In this document: positions 24,282-35,600 of the stretch, piece by piece
Layout of the letters: each line of letters starts with the position of its first letter
Position numbering within the stretch: the first letter of the stretch is position 1
Assembly (NCBI GenBank): GCA_000708835.1
Contig: DF237008.1
Span: 1-64,000, forward strand
Source: Klebsormidium nitens
Taxonomy: Eukaryota > Streptophyta > Klebsormidiophyceae > Klebsormidiales > Klebsormidiaceae
DNA: 64,000 bases
Direction: 5' to 3'
The notes under the pieces: generated by a model
Told to the model about the DNA's origin: nothing
The model's input: only the letters and a program-made list of their open reading frames with translations
The model's database searches: none
Position numbers and translations under genes: made by a program

Positions 24282-25829
24282 GATGCCAAAGCAGTGGAGA
24301 TTTGCTAATCAGTGCAGAACAAGGGCGGTTGCCAATGTAGCCTCCGTTGTGGGAAGAAGGAAGAAGCCAGAGCTAGCAATCTGTGCAGCCCTCCCTTATC
24401 CACCTCCGGACCCCCACTGGAAGAAGAACTCCACCGGGGACTTGTGTCCAGACCGCCGGCATCAACCGGCATCTCCATCAGCTGCTGTAAACCAATTCCG
24501 AAGTCGCTTCTCCCGTTATGGACCCGCCTGTAGCCAGACTCCCTTCCATTTAGAAAGCGGCCACTTGATCGCGGGTCACTGTTAACCTGGGGGTATCGTC
24601 GTGCCGGCGCTTATACCGGGCGGTATCATATGCTCCCCGGTAATTGATCTCGCGGTGGTTAATTCCCTGCTTCATGATTGATTTTGCTGCTTTGCACTGC
24701 AGGCTCAGCCGCAGCGCCAGGTGGCACCTGGGTCCTGTAAAGTTTCCTGGAGGCTGGCCTGTCGGATGAGGTTCGAAAGCACAGGAGCTGAGAGCGAAGT
24801 AGAAGTGGTCTATTGTAATTTGTCTATTGTATAGTATTGAAGAGTTTCCTGGTTCCATGCAACGTCCTGGCAGCTGCTGATTGCGGGTTTTGAGAGCTGA
24901 AGAACGCAATAGACGGTGTCGACCTGTGACAAACTGTTGCTGGCGCATACTGAGCTGGAAGTGCGGTTCCATCGGCCCAGGATTGAGCTGGTGAGTGATC
25001 GATGAGACTGAGCATGCATTTAGAATGCATGCAGTTTTGCCAATGTCCCCTCAGATTACATTTTTCTAGTGCTCATTTTGCCAAGCATTTGAAACATATG
25101 CATCAACGCAATCTGAGGGAATCATAGTTGGAGTCTGCTTTTAAGTAGTGGTCAAGCGGAAAGGCGACATATTGCGATGAAATGCTTGGGGAAAGGAACG
25201 TGTCAAAAAAAGTATATTTTAAAGCGTAGATGCATTCTGTTCTCCTGAAGCGACTCAGCGCATGCTCAACTGTTCAGGGACCTTCAGCACTGATTTTTAA
25301 AGACTCGCAAAGATTGAGAAATTGAGTGAGTCCATCTAGTGGCAGCTTCTTCCTTGTATAAAGGGCTATGCTATTGGTTCTGAAGTCAAGCCCTCAATGT
25401 TTTTGTGGTCCAAAACAGTAAGACCGTAGTGTTTGTGGAATCAAATTGTTCAGGCGCCTGTGAAGGATCACAGATACAAGCAAGTGTCCCAATTCAGTCC
25501 TTCCTCAATTCACTAGAAGCTGGTCAACAGACTTACATAAGAGTAGAGTCTTTCCTAATACAAAGATGCATACTTGGGAGGATCTCTACTCTAACAATCC
25601 ACATATGCAGACACAGACCTTTCCTGTCTTGGTACGGCTGCCTAATATGCTCTCCGCTTCATTCTGCAGATGCTGGAGAACCTTCCTGATGTAGGCCTGA
25701 GAGGGCGCAAGCGGATACAGAGTACCTATCTAGGCCTTAAAAAGTACGGTTTAGAGGTAGTAGGATAACCTGGAGGTGCTTGTGAGCCTGCCGTTTAGGC
25801 CACCATTTCACCAAATCTCTAATTTTGCC
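24282..25829. promoter_or_regulatory. shared divergent promoter region, CB5LP-like / alpha-beta hydrolase
   Basis: About 1.5 kb between two outward-pointing start codons. TATAAAG at 25357-25363 lies about 470 bp upstream of the hydrolase ATG and is a plausible TATA box for it. No coding exon recognised. Confidence 0.45.
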
Positions 25830-28800
25830 ATGAACTGCACAGCAACAGCCACAGTTGCCAGAGTTGCGCCACACTTCCCTCACGCCGCTGTCCCAAGCCA
25901 TGATATGTTGACAAGCACAGCGCTAGGCAGGACTCTCCCGCACTGGAGAGCCGCACTCAGCAGCGCTTCCGCAATCTCCTCTGGTCGAGAGGGCTTCTGC
26001 AACACTTACAACAGACAGAGTAGGACCGCGCCTCACTGTAGACAGCCTCAAAGCCGACGGCTTCTTGTAGCTTGCAGTCTTCGAAAAGACAGCCATTCAC
26101 AGCCAATGTACCGCCAACTCCAACCCCCTCCCTTTAAGGATGGTTCCCGTTTGGGTGCTGCCAAAAGTCCCACCTACGGCCTCTTTCTCAATGCCGGCCA
26201 GGGAGGTTTCACAAGAGACGGCAAGTTCAGAAAGTCGTCCTCATTCTCCCCCCCTGTCCGGGCCGCCTCCTCAGGGGCCCTCCCTATCCCTCCGGAAGGG
26301 GACGAAAACGTCATCCGTCCGATCGACGCGTTTGAGGGCCTTCTGGGGGTTGCTGGGGCGGCTCCCAGGGATGCTAGCGACAGGAGAGGGGACGCTGAAG
26401 TCAGCGGTGATGTCAGCAAAGAGGAGGTGCGCAGGAAGGGCCGTGCAGTTGCAGGGGTCAACCAGGGGCGGCTCGTGGAGGCGTGGGAGATCGCGGATCC
26501 TGACAGCCGGTTCGCTGAGTATCGGAAAGTCTACATCCACTACAAGATTGCCATGCCTGGGGGCGCATCATGGACCCCTGTTTCTGGGAGTTCGGCCTCT
26601 GGAGCGGAGAGAGACGCGCAAGGAAAGCTGGTGAGGACAATCGACCGCCTTGGGGGCTCGAACTCGGGCGCCAGCAACTCCCCAGAAAGCGTCTCAGAGG
26701 CACAAGGGAGGAACGAGATTGAGGAGGCGTCCACGTCGGGGCGGCCAGCGTTTCCGACGATTCTGTTACACGGGTTTGGGGCGTCGCTTTTCTCCTGGGA
26801 GAGGGTTCTACAGCCAGTAGCAGAATTGGCGGGCGGCCCCGCGCTCGCATTTGACCGTCCAGCGTTTGGGCTGTCCGCCAGGGTCGAGCCAAAGAACCTG
26901 CCGTTGAACCCGTACAGCGAAAAGTTCTCAGCCGCCGCGACTCTGGCGTTCGTGGACTTTCTGGGAGGGAAGAAGGCGGTCCTGCTGGCGTGAGTAAACT
27001 AAAAGTACATGTTACACGTTTTTTGCGGATGTTTTGGGTTGTCGACTGCTCTTGGACCGCTCAAAGGGCCTCACGCGTCCCACAGATTGCTTGTCGATTG
27101 AAACTGCGACATTGTAGGCAACCTTAGCATTGCTGTCGTCGTGCTAGTCCTGCCTCAGAACTTGCTATGATCAACGACGGCTGTCTCTACCATGAACGAA
27201 GAGCTCATGTGGCCTGATAAGTGGAACGCCTGTGGACTTGAACAACGAATGATACTGACTTTCCGTAATAGTATCCAGTCCGCTTGCCTTCTCTCCGAGA
27301 CAAGCTACCCTCCTTCTGTAGCCGCCTTGGAGAAGGTTCGACGTCAGACGCCCACAGCTTTTTCAGTTGTCTTTTGCAAGACCAGAGTCGAGGACCGACC
27401 TCACGTTCCGCTGTTCCGTTGCAGCCATTCCGCCGGCTGTGTAGTCGCCCTCACGTCGTACTTCCAGGCCCCGGAAAAGATCGCCGCCATCATTCTCGTC
27501 GCCCCGGCCATCTTCCCCAAGGCCGGGAAGCCCTCAGAGCCGCAGCTCGAGCCAGCGGAATCCGCTTCCGGCCCCCAGGTTCCGTTCTGGCAGCTTCCGT
27601 TCGTCTGGATCAAGCGGGCAGCTGCGGCAGTGATTTCTGCCGTCAAGTGGGTTGTGCGGCAGTTCCGGCGGGGTTTGGGAATCTTGGGGCTGGCCCTTGC
27701 GGCAATCGTGGTGCGATCGAGGGCGGCCACGTGGGCGGTGAGACAATTTCTGACCTCTGTTTGGACAATTGAACGGTTGAAGATTTGTGATTGGGTGCCG
27801 CCGCGCTCGATGCAAAGAGCATCGAAGAACTCATTCGCTGATGGGCAGCGTTACTCGACAGGCGTGGTCTGCGGTATGGACGGCTTGTTGCCTTCCTGAG
27901 CTGCAATGTGATCGACGGACTGCATGACTTCCAAGCCTCGCGCTCTTGGTCCGATGTACACACCTTCAAAGACATTCGGCAACGTCAACGCCCCTGGAAT
28001 GAAAGCTTGTTTCAGGCATCCTAAACCGTGGCCAAACATTCAGCCACTGTTTGTAGCCGCACCTGAACGCCCCGACTGACGCACCCCATATCCATGCGTC
28101 AGTGACTGTGCATAACGTGCATTCCTCGGTCGTGTGTGCGGCTTCGCCTCTGAGTGGACCTCTCCCTGCTGACCCCCATCGATGGCCCCTGAGTCGATCA
28201 GTTTTGTCTTTTTTTAAATCACCTATTCGGTGTACGTGCAGCTTCGTCTTGATTACACGCCCCCGATCGACGGCCCCAATGTCATCTTTTTCGATTAACG
28301 CAAATCAATAAAAGCCATCATTCGTGTTTCGTATGTGCAGCTTCGCCTCATCTTGGACCGAGTTGGCGAGGCTGGCGTCAAGTCCGCGTGGTTCGATCCC
28401 GAGGCTTGCACACAGGACGTCCTTGACGCGTACAAAAAAGTAAGTCGTTGTAGCGTCCCTTTGGCCGCCAGGGCTTCTCGTCACCTTGTATACCCGTTTG
28501 CTTTGTTCATCCGTTGCAGAGGGACGCGGATCTCTTCAACGCCGCCAGTGCAATCCTCTTTCAATGTTATCAACGGCACCGTCTTTAGCTTACATCTGCG
28601 ATTTGAGATGCGGAATGAGACGGCTTCGCTTCCTGCTACCGCTTTTATCATGCATGATAAAAGTACACCCGAAAACGACAGGCCAACCAGCCGGCGTCTC
28701 GCTGGAAATGGCCAGGACTAAGGTCGTGATTCGAGGATTGACTGCTTGGCTGTTCTTAGGCAGTACGTCATTGCATCTCAGCACCTTACTCTTGAAACCC

Positions 28801-29697
28801 TGACGCCCCTTGGGATTCCCGACAGCCGCTTAAGGTGCGCGGGTGGGAGCGCGGCCTTCTGGAGTTTGTGCTGGCGACCATGGGGGGATCCCCCGGCTCC
28901 GAACTGCCGCTGGGCCACAGGCTGAGCGAGGTCACGTGTCCAGGCAAGGGCCAATTCACACCACCCCCCCTCCTTTTCGTGGCAAGTGCGATAGGCCCTC
29001 CTGACGAGTGTGCTTAGGAGGTTTCTGTGCCCGCTTTTGAACGTTCAAAGGACCCATTTCTCTGCCTCCTCTTTATTGCAACCGTAGTAGTGTCACAGAC
29101 AGGGAGTTTTCGGCAACCGAAACGTTCGGGAGCGGGCACAGCCCTTCCTGAAAGACAGGCGGCGACACGATTTAGCGAGTCTGCCGTATTATTCTCGCGC
29201 CTTTAGCGTTTCGGGGGTATATTCGGTTGTACATTACGTCGCTCCTTTTCGCGAAGACCCCTCCTTTTGCTGTTGAAAATTTCGAGCATCTCCGCCTTGC
29301 TTCCATTTTTCTTCGCTATAAGAACTATTTCAGATATGTTTCTCTGAAGGAGCCCCGCCACCAAACTAGCTGTCGTAAGCGACCCTCGTGATTGCTGCTT
29401 CGTCACGACGTGTATTTCTTTGTCAATGCCCCTCGCCACAGCTTCGGACAACGCCTAAACCCTTGCTTTCCCGGCGCTCTAGTTCTCGTTGTTACTGGCG
29501 ATTCAGACCGACTCGTCCCCACTTGGAACTCTAAACGGGTCGCCGAGGCCCTGCCCCGAGCGCAGCTGCGGGTGATTGAAAGATGCGGTCATCTGCCACA
29601 AGAAGAGAAGCCCCAAGAGCTTCTCTCCGCAATCAGGGACTTCTTACGAGATCAGTTCGAGAACAGCGGCGAGCAATCCCCTAGTCGTACGTTCTAA
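25830..29697 (+). CDS. plastid-targeted-type alpha/beta hydrolase-fold protein
   Basis: Five exons: 25830-26989, 27425-27737, 28341-28439, 28826-28943, 29483-29697; 634 residues. A long Ser/Ala/Arg-rich N-terminus resembles a transit peptide and linker. The fold begins with FPTILLHGFGASLFSW (oxyanion loop, H314 on) and continues with LAFDRPAFG, the nucleophile elbow LLAHSAGC (Ser389), a lid region, PLKVRGWERG, VLVVTGDSDRLVP (Asp572) and CGHLPQEEKP (His600). The Ser-Asp-His triad is complete, so an active esterase/lipase-like enzyme is expected; substrate unknown. Plant homologues of this layout are mostly plastidial. Intron 4 begins CCAG|GCAAGG and ends CTCTAG, a GC-AG intron, needed to join CP to VLVV in phase. 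The first ATG of the frame is used; the frame is open a little upstream without another ATG. Confidence 0.9.
28127..28290 (+). repeat. two exon-edge echoes of hydrolase exon 3 (5' side)
   Basis: Sequences resembling the exon 3 start (GTATGTGCAG then CTTCGCCTCATC) occur at about 28127-28200 and 28232-28290. The second keeps GTACGTGCAGCTTCGTCTTGAT. Both then share GATCGA(C/T)GGCCCC, so they are closer to each other than to the exon. Confidence 0.6.
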
Positions 29698-30646
29698 GCC
29701 ACGCATCGTTTTGCACACGTTGAGTAGTTGACAAGTCGGCGAGACCTGCCGACAGCTATTCAGCCTGTGTCTCAGCATGAGAGCCCGAGCCACGCTGTCG
29801 CTCCAAACAGGTAACCAACTTTTACAATTACTAGGTGCAAAAACTGGATGGTGCCATGCAAGCTCGCAGAGGTAACGTATTGCATTTAAGAGGGCTTACG
29901 CAAGAGCATACACGGCTGGTGTAGATTAGTAGAGATTAGCAATGTGCACCGGCCTACCTAGCTCCTTCTATCCAAAGGAACGCTACAGCATTCTTTGAGA
30001 ACGTATTTGAGTGTAAACTAATCTGTCCACGGTCTCCAACCGGCAAGATTTTGACAATTTGACAGTCCGGCGTCAATCGTCCCCAATTACTACATGCATG
30101 TTGCGACGCTTGTACACTCAAAAGACCGCCATGTCAGATTTTGGTACTTCATGCTCAATTTGAGCTAAGCAGGCCTAAATATATCTGGCGGCATTGAATG
30201 CCGCTCTCGTATCAGGCTTGTGGAGCGAGCTCTGGACATGCCGCGCTGACCGTCAATTATCGATATTGTACAAGATGAGATGTAGTTTGTATCCATTTAT
30301 CGAACATGGACAAGACAACAAGTTGAGATTTTAGACTGGCTCGCATGGGTTGCATGTGGAGCCTCCCAAACTTGAGGAATTTTGTCCTCCGCCAGCTGGA
30401 ACGCATATCATGCGCCCTGCAGATCAGGATCGGTCAAATTCCGACATGTGCACACGATAGCCGAAACCTAAACATGCTCTGCATCATCAAACTTTCTTCC
30501 CGGCAATCAAACGGCTCGGACCATATGCTTTTGAACCTTTTACCGGGCGCGAAGTGGCTGTAAATCAGGCTTCAGCCGGCCCGGGACTCCGCGGCCGCCC
30601 GGCCGGGAGACCTTGAAGTTCCGAAGTTCACTGACAAACATGCAGG

Positions 30647-31174
30647 NNNNNNNNNNNNNNNNNNNNNNNNNNNNNNNNNNNNNNNNNNNNNNNNNNNNNN
30701 NNNNNNNNNNNNNNNNNNNNNNNNNNNNNNNNNNNNNNNNNNNNNNNNNNNNNNNNNNNNNNNNNNNNNNNNNNNNNNNNNNNNNNNNNNNNNNNNNNNN
30801 NNNNNNNNNNNNNNNNNNNNNNNNNNNNNNNNNNNNNNNNNNNNNNNNNNNNNNNNNNNNNNNNNNNNNNNNNNNNNNNNNNNNNNNNNNNNNNNNNNNN
30901 NNNNNNNNNNNNNNNNNNNNNNNNNNNNNNNNNNNNNNNNNNNNNNNNNNNNNNNNNNNNNNNNNNNNNNNNNNNNNNNNNNNNNNNNNNNNNNNNNNNN
31001 NNNNNNNNNNNNNNNNNNNNNNNNNNNNNNNNNNNNNNNNNNNNNNNNNNNNNNNNNNNNNNNNNNNNNNNNNNNNNNNNNNNNNNNNNNNNNNNNNNNN
31101 NNNNNNNNNNNNNNNNNNNNNNNNNNNNNNNNNNNNNNNNNNNNNNNNNNNNNNNNNNNNNNNNNNNNNNNNNN
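30647..31174. other. assembly gap (528 N)
   Basis: Run of unknown bases. Any open frame crossing it is meaningless. Confidence 1.
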
Positions 31175-31277
31175 CTTTATCGGATCGGCGTGACTTTCCG
31201 ATAAGCAAAGTACCGATAAGGACTTATCGAAAAGTTAAACTTTACCGATCCGATAAGAAGCTTATCGGAAAGTTAAA
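31175..31277. repeat. dense inverted/direct CCGATAAG repeats at gap edge
   Basis: In 103 bp the motif CCGATAAG or its complement CTTATCGG occurs repeatedly in full or near-full form. CTTTATCGGATCGG (31175) is nearly the reverse complement of CCGATCCGATAAG (about 31235). CTTATCG.AAAGTTAAA occurs twice in direct orientation. Foldback structure is likely, which may explain why the assembly stops here. Confidence 0.75.
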
Positions 31278-32607
31278 ATGCTGCGGGTGCGAATCGCCCC
31301 TCAGTGTTGCCACGCGCGTTAAAGTTGAAGTTGTAACCCTGTCCGAGTGGACGCTTCAGATGCAACTTCAGAATTGACGGACTCGATGAGGGCGGTCGAT
31401 ATTTCATGCGCGAGCCTGAATTTACCTACCATTTCGAGGAGTTGGACTCAGCTGAGTCGGACGAGTATGCGAGTAGCTTACTCGCCAGTATGCGTCATGA
31501 CGCTCTCTCTGCCTACATGCGCTTTCAGACGTGCGCAAGATGTTCACATTTTCAACTGCATATGCCATAGCCGTTGAGTGCATCATTCATGCGCGTCAAC
31601 TCTGCAGAAGTACGTAGTGCAATGATCATCGATTCGTTGGAGGATAAGGCTTGTTGTACGGACACCTGAGTAGCCAAATTCTTATGGTGGAGGTTGAATT
31701 GCAACGACCAGCAGGCCCATCAGGTTGTCAACTGCCATGTGCTCTTGTCAGATGCAAGCGCCGTTCCATCTTTGCTCCATCATGCATCTTCTGCGATTGT
31801 CAATCCAAGAAACTCTCGAGCCCTCAACTTCAAGACCTAGCAGTGGTAAAAAAGCAATAGATCCTGTAGCAGTGTTAGCAGACGTACAGAGACTAGACAG
31901 GGCTCCTTGCATGGTCAGTCAGACCGGCGTAAACGATCTTACCTCTTGGCTACTCAAGTTAGTTAGGTAGCAGCGCGGGCCTACGTCTAACCATGAAAAG
32001 ATAACATACCTATGAGGTCAATCTTTGCATTTGAGAGCGTTGAGCTGTTTCTCACAAGGTATGTGTACAACCTGCAACATCCGGCTGCTAAATACACGTA
32101 TGATCACAGTGTATCACACTCACGTAGCATCTTTTACCAGTCTGCGGCGCACCACCCAAATTGCAAGCACTTGTACTCCTCTTGGGATGAGCTGAAGTGT
32201 CAATGGCACGCCTTTGTTTCGTCCCAGCTCAATGCAAATACCTGAATCATTAGCAAGTACTTGGAGCATTTCAGCTTTGTGGTCTTACCACCCATCATTG
32301 TTTCAGAGGCAACAAGACGGCAACGCCTACGCTGAGATAAACGCAGCGCTCGCTTGTTGGTGCTCAATCAGCTTGATCTCTGCATGAGGGACGTGTAAAG
32401 CCCATGCATCACTCCACCATTTTTCCAATCGCTGTTCTGCAACTAAACTAAACGGAGCTCTTTATTCTGACGGGATAGCAGGAGCTGATCAATTCTGATA
32501 TCTAGCAGGGACCACTTTACCATACCTTGAAGATAAAGTGAATCACATCAGAGCGCAACCTATCCCTCACCTGGCTAGGAACGTGCCTCGAAAGCAGGAC
32601 ACGTGTC

Positions 32608-35600
32608 ATGGCGCCTTCCCCGAGTAACGCTGCGCGTCAGTCTGTCCGGCTCCCTCAACCGCTGCTTGCAGCTCTGCTCATCTACCTCACACTTTCTCAC
32701 GTGAGCTCTGCTTCAGCTGCAGTGGATGAGTGGGATGGTACAGACGATAAGCTGGACGATTATGCGCAGTTCATGGACCTGGACTCGCAGATCACTTACA
32801 ACGCGCATGGTCATCCGGGGATGGTCTTGGAAGACGAGGAGGAGCAGAGCGAGGTCGGGGGACGTCATCGTTACAACGCGATGCACATCGTCGACGGCAA
32901 GGGCAGCCTGCTCCACATCAAGTATGACGTCCGCACGGTGGCAAACTTGGTGAACCTTGCGAACCATGCGGACGTCATCTCTGGCGTGAGGTGAGGAGAG
33001 GAACTGCGGGTAGAGTTAAGTTGGCACTGCCGTTTGCAAGCTGGATGAGAATGTGCAGAGTAAGCGGCAGCAAGCGCAAGCTCTCTCAAGGTCAAGTCAG
33101 GGGTGAGGCCATAAACAGGGGTGATATGTTTACCCTATCTGGAGCTCAAGTCTAGTTGGAGTACCCACTAGTGTGACCTTTCAACGTAAAGGATAAGCTT
33201 CCGACGTTCGCGCATCAAGTTAGTGAGCTCTGTTTTTACAAACCCCCAACAAAAAGCAATCTCTAATCCTGAATTCGTGCAGAATCTGCGTTCCGAATCA
33301 TGCTTGGTGACAGAGCATTGACTGAGTCTCAAGTAGTCCCTCTCTTGCAAAGGCACCTACCAAACGCTGTGAACAAAATCCGCTTCAAGCTGAGTACTTT
33401 TTTTGGATCTGCAAGGCTCCAGCTAAGCTGATGCAGCCACGTCTTGCTCCTAGGTGCTTTCGAAACGAGCTCCACGTGTCCGTAATCGACGGCGCTCCTT
33501 TGCCAACGTGGCCGACGGGCGCGACTCTGGTGGGGGGCCTGGAGTGGAACTGTACGGACGAGGAGGGGGAGCCGGCGCCTTTCTACCGGCGACTGCTCCG
33601 AGTGCTTCCGGACAACGAAAGCAGTGACGTCATCATGGAGACGCACCACCGAGAGATGGTCCACTGCTTCCGTGGGGCCAAGATATCGTTCAAGTCAGTG
33701 CTCGAGACATCTTTCCATGTGGGCTTGTCTTGTCTGAGCCTGCGCTTTGCTTGAGTGGACTGCCAATCCTTGTGATCTCATTTGAAAGCATGCCCAGCTT
33801 GGTTATGTGTTCCCAGCGCCAAAGAAACTCGAGTTCGAAAAGACCTCATGAACGTCATCCTTAGAGCTTTGGCGTGATCTCTGTAACTAGAAAAAGGCAC
33901 GGATGCGCTTCATAAGAGTGCGTGATTGTTTCCCAAAAGGCGAAGCAGTTTTACTTCCCTTTCCAGTCCGGAAATCAGCTTTCTGAGGTCCTGCAAAACA
34001 GGAGAATTCCTTGAAGAGGTTTGCCGTTGTAACGATATCTCAAACCCGTTTTCCAGGTACAGTATGTGGTACTGATGCAAAAGGCAGCCAGAGATTGGAG
34101 AGTTTTGTCAGGACCGAAAACCTTTACATCTGTTTCCGTCGCAGGTATACTCCCTGCAAGGGGTCCCCCGACAGTCCCGGGGACGACTTACGTCATGCGC
34201 GGCGCAAGCTCTTGCAGTTCGGTTTTGTGAAGACCCTCGTCAAGACCGCCGGTCAAGTTGTGGATGCCGGCGTGTCAGGCGTCAAGAAAATGGGTCAGGC
34301 GGTGGTTATCGCCGCTGACGTGGTGGGAAACCTCGCAATTAACGGCCGGTTCGACTGGCACGGCGGCCAGAACTGGGACTTGTTCCAATTCAACTACGAT
34401 AAGGCGACGCAGCGGGCGGTTCTGCAAAACGATGTGTTGTATGCGAAGACGGCAACTCAGAGCAACGGCTTCAATACAAAGGAGTCCGCGCGCGTCACGT
34501 GCGTCAACTGCTATGCAACGCTGGAGGCGGGAGTGAGCGTCGACATCGTGCTGAAGCGGCAAGTGAGTGAAACGGCCACGTCATTCAGATGGGTGACTCA
34601 ACCTCCTTTTCCTGAGTGCCAGTCTTTGATCACCAAAGCAAATTCTCGTCTTCATTCATATAGACTAAGTTAGCAACCAGAGACGTTGTCAACTTCTCGG
34701 AATTGTCAGCTTCAAGCGTCTAAGTTTCGTTGCAAACTTCTACGTGGAAAGTTGAGTTGAGAAAGTCAATGTCATCTTCTCGGCAAGACAGATTGCTTCC
34801 TGGTCTCTCCTAATGTTGGTCTCCGCTTTTCCACAATTGTCCCACTTTCTGGATCCGTACGCTTGTCTGCAGGTTTAGTCGAGCCCGAATAGATACGAAG
34901 GACCATCAATCCAGCACCCACCACCCCAAGCATTAAACTCCCAACCGATTGCAAAGCTGCTGCAGGCTCCCCCTCGTTTCGCACGGCCTTAACAGAGAAA
35001 CCGCGACCCGAACTTTTGAGACCCTAAACGTTGAGATCTCTGCAGGCGTCGCTCGTCCCGGTGTACCTGGACTGGATGAAGGTCGTTGTGGGCGGCGACT
35101 TCAAGTTCAACGCCGACTTCGACGCGCAGTTCAGCTTCTCCGCCTTCCGCAGCAACTGGAGCAAGCCCATCGGCCCGAACCGCGCGTTCAGCACGCTCAC
35201 CATAATGGCAGCCCCGTGCCGCTCGTCATCCTGCCCAGCATCCAGCTGTACGCGCGCGCGAACCTCGCGGCCGCGGTGCGCGGCGGCGCGACCTTCGGGG
35301 TGGACTACCAGCAGCGGCTGCAGTTCGGGCAGGAGTTCCGCGAGGCGTGGGGGGAGTTCCGGCCGGTGCAACCGGAAGCCTTCGCGCGCCTGAACCTGCA
35401 CCCGCCCACGTTGTCTTTCCAAGGCGAGGCAATGATTGAGGGGCTGCTCATTCTGGAAGTGACGCTGAAGCTGTATGACGCGATACCGGTGGTTATCGCG
35501 CCGGCGCCTTATCTGGGGGTCGAGTTTGCGACGTCGCTAACCCGCATCCAGAAGAGCTGCCCGATCTCTTATAGGATCTACTCCGGGCTCAACCTCTCCC

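Larger units (their letters stand above)
29698..32607. other. intergenic region with assembly gap
   Basis: No exon recognised. It holds the 528-N assembly gap (30647-31174), the hairpin-rich repeat at 31175-31277 and otherwise unremarkable sequence. It is upstream of the Hint mosaic gene, so its promoter should lie in the last several hundred bases. Confidence 0.4.

Noticed and set aside
26140-26892. Alternative frames on both strands in hydrolase exon 1
   Set aside because: Shadows of a GC-rich coding exon; only the chosen frame leads into the hydrolase motifs in phase.
30540-31377. Long frames on both strands across the N run
   Set aside because: They exist only because unknown bases contain no stops.
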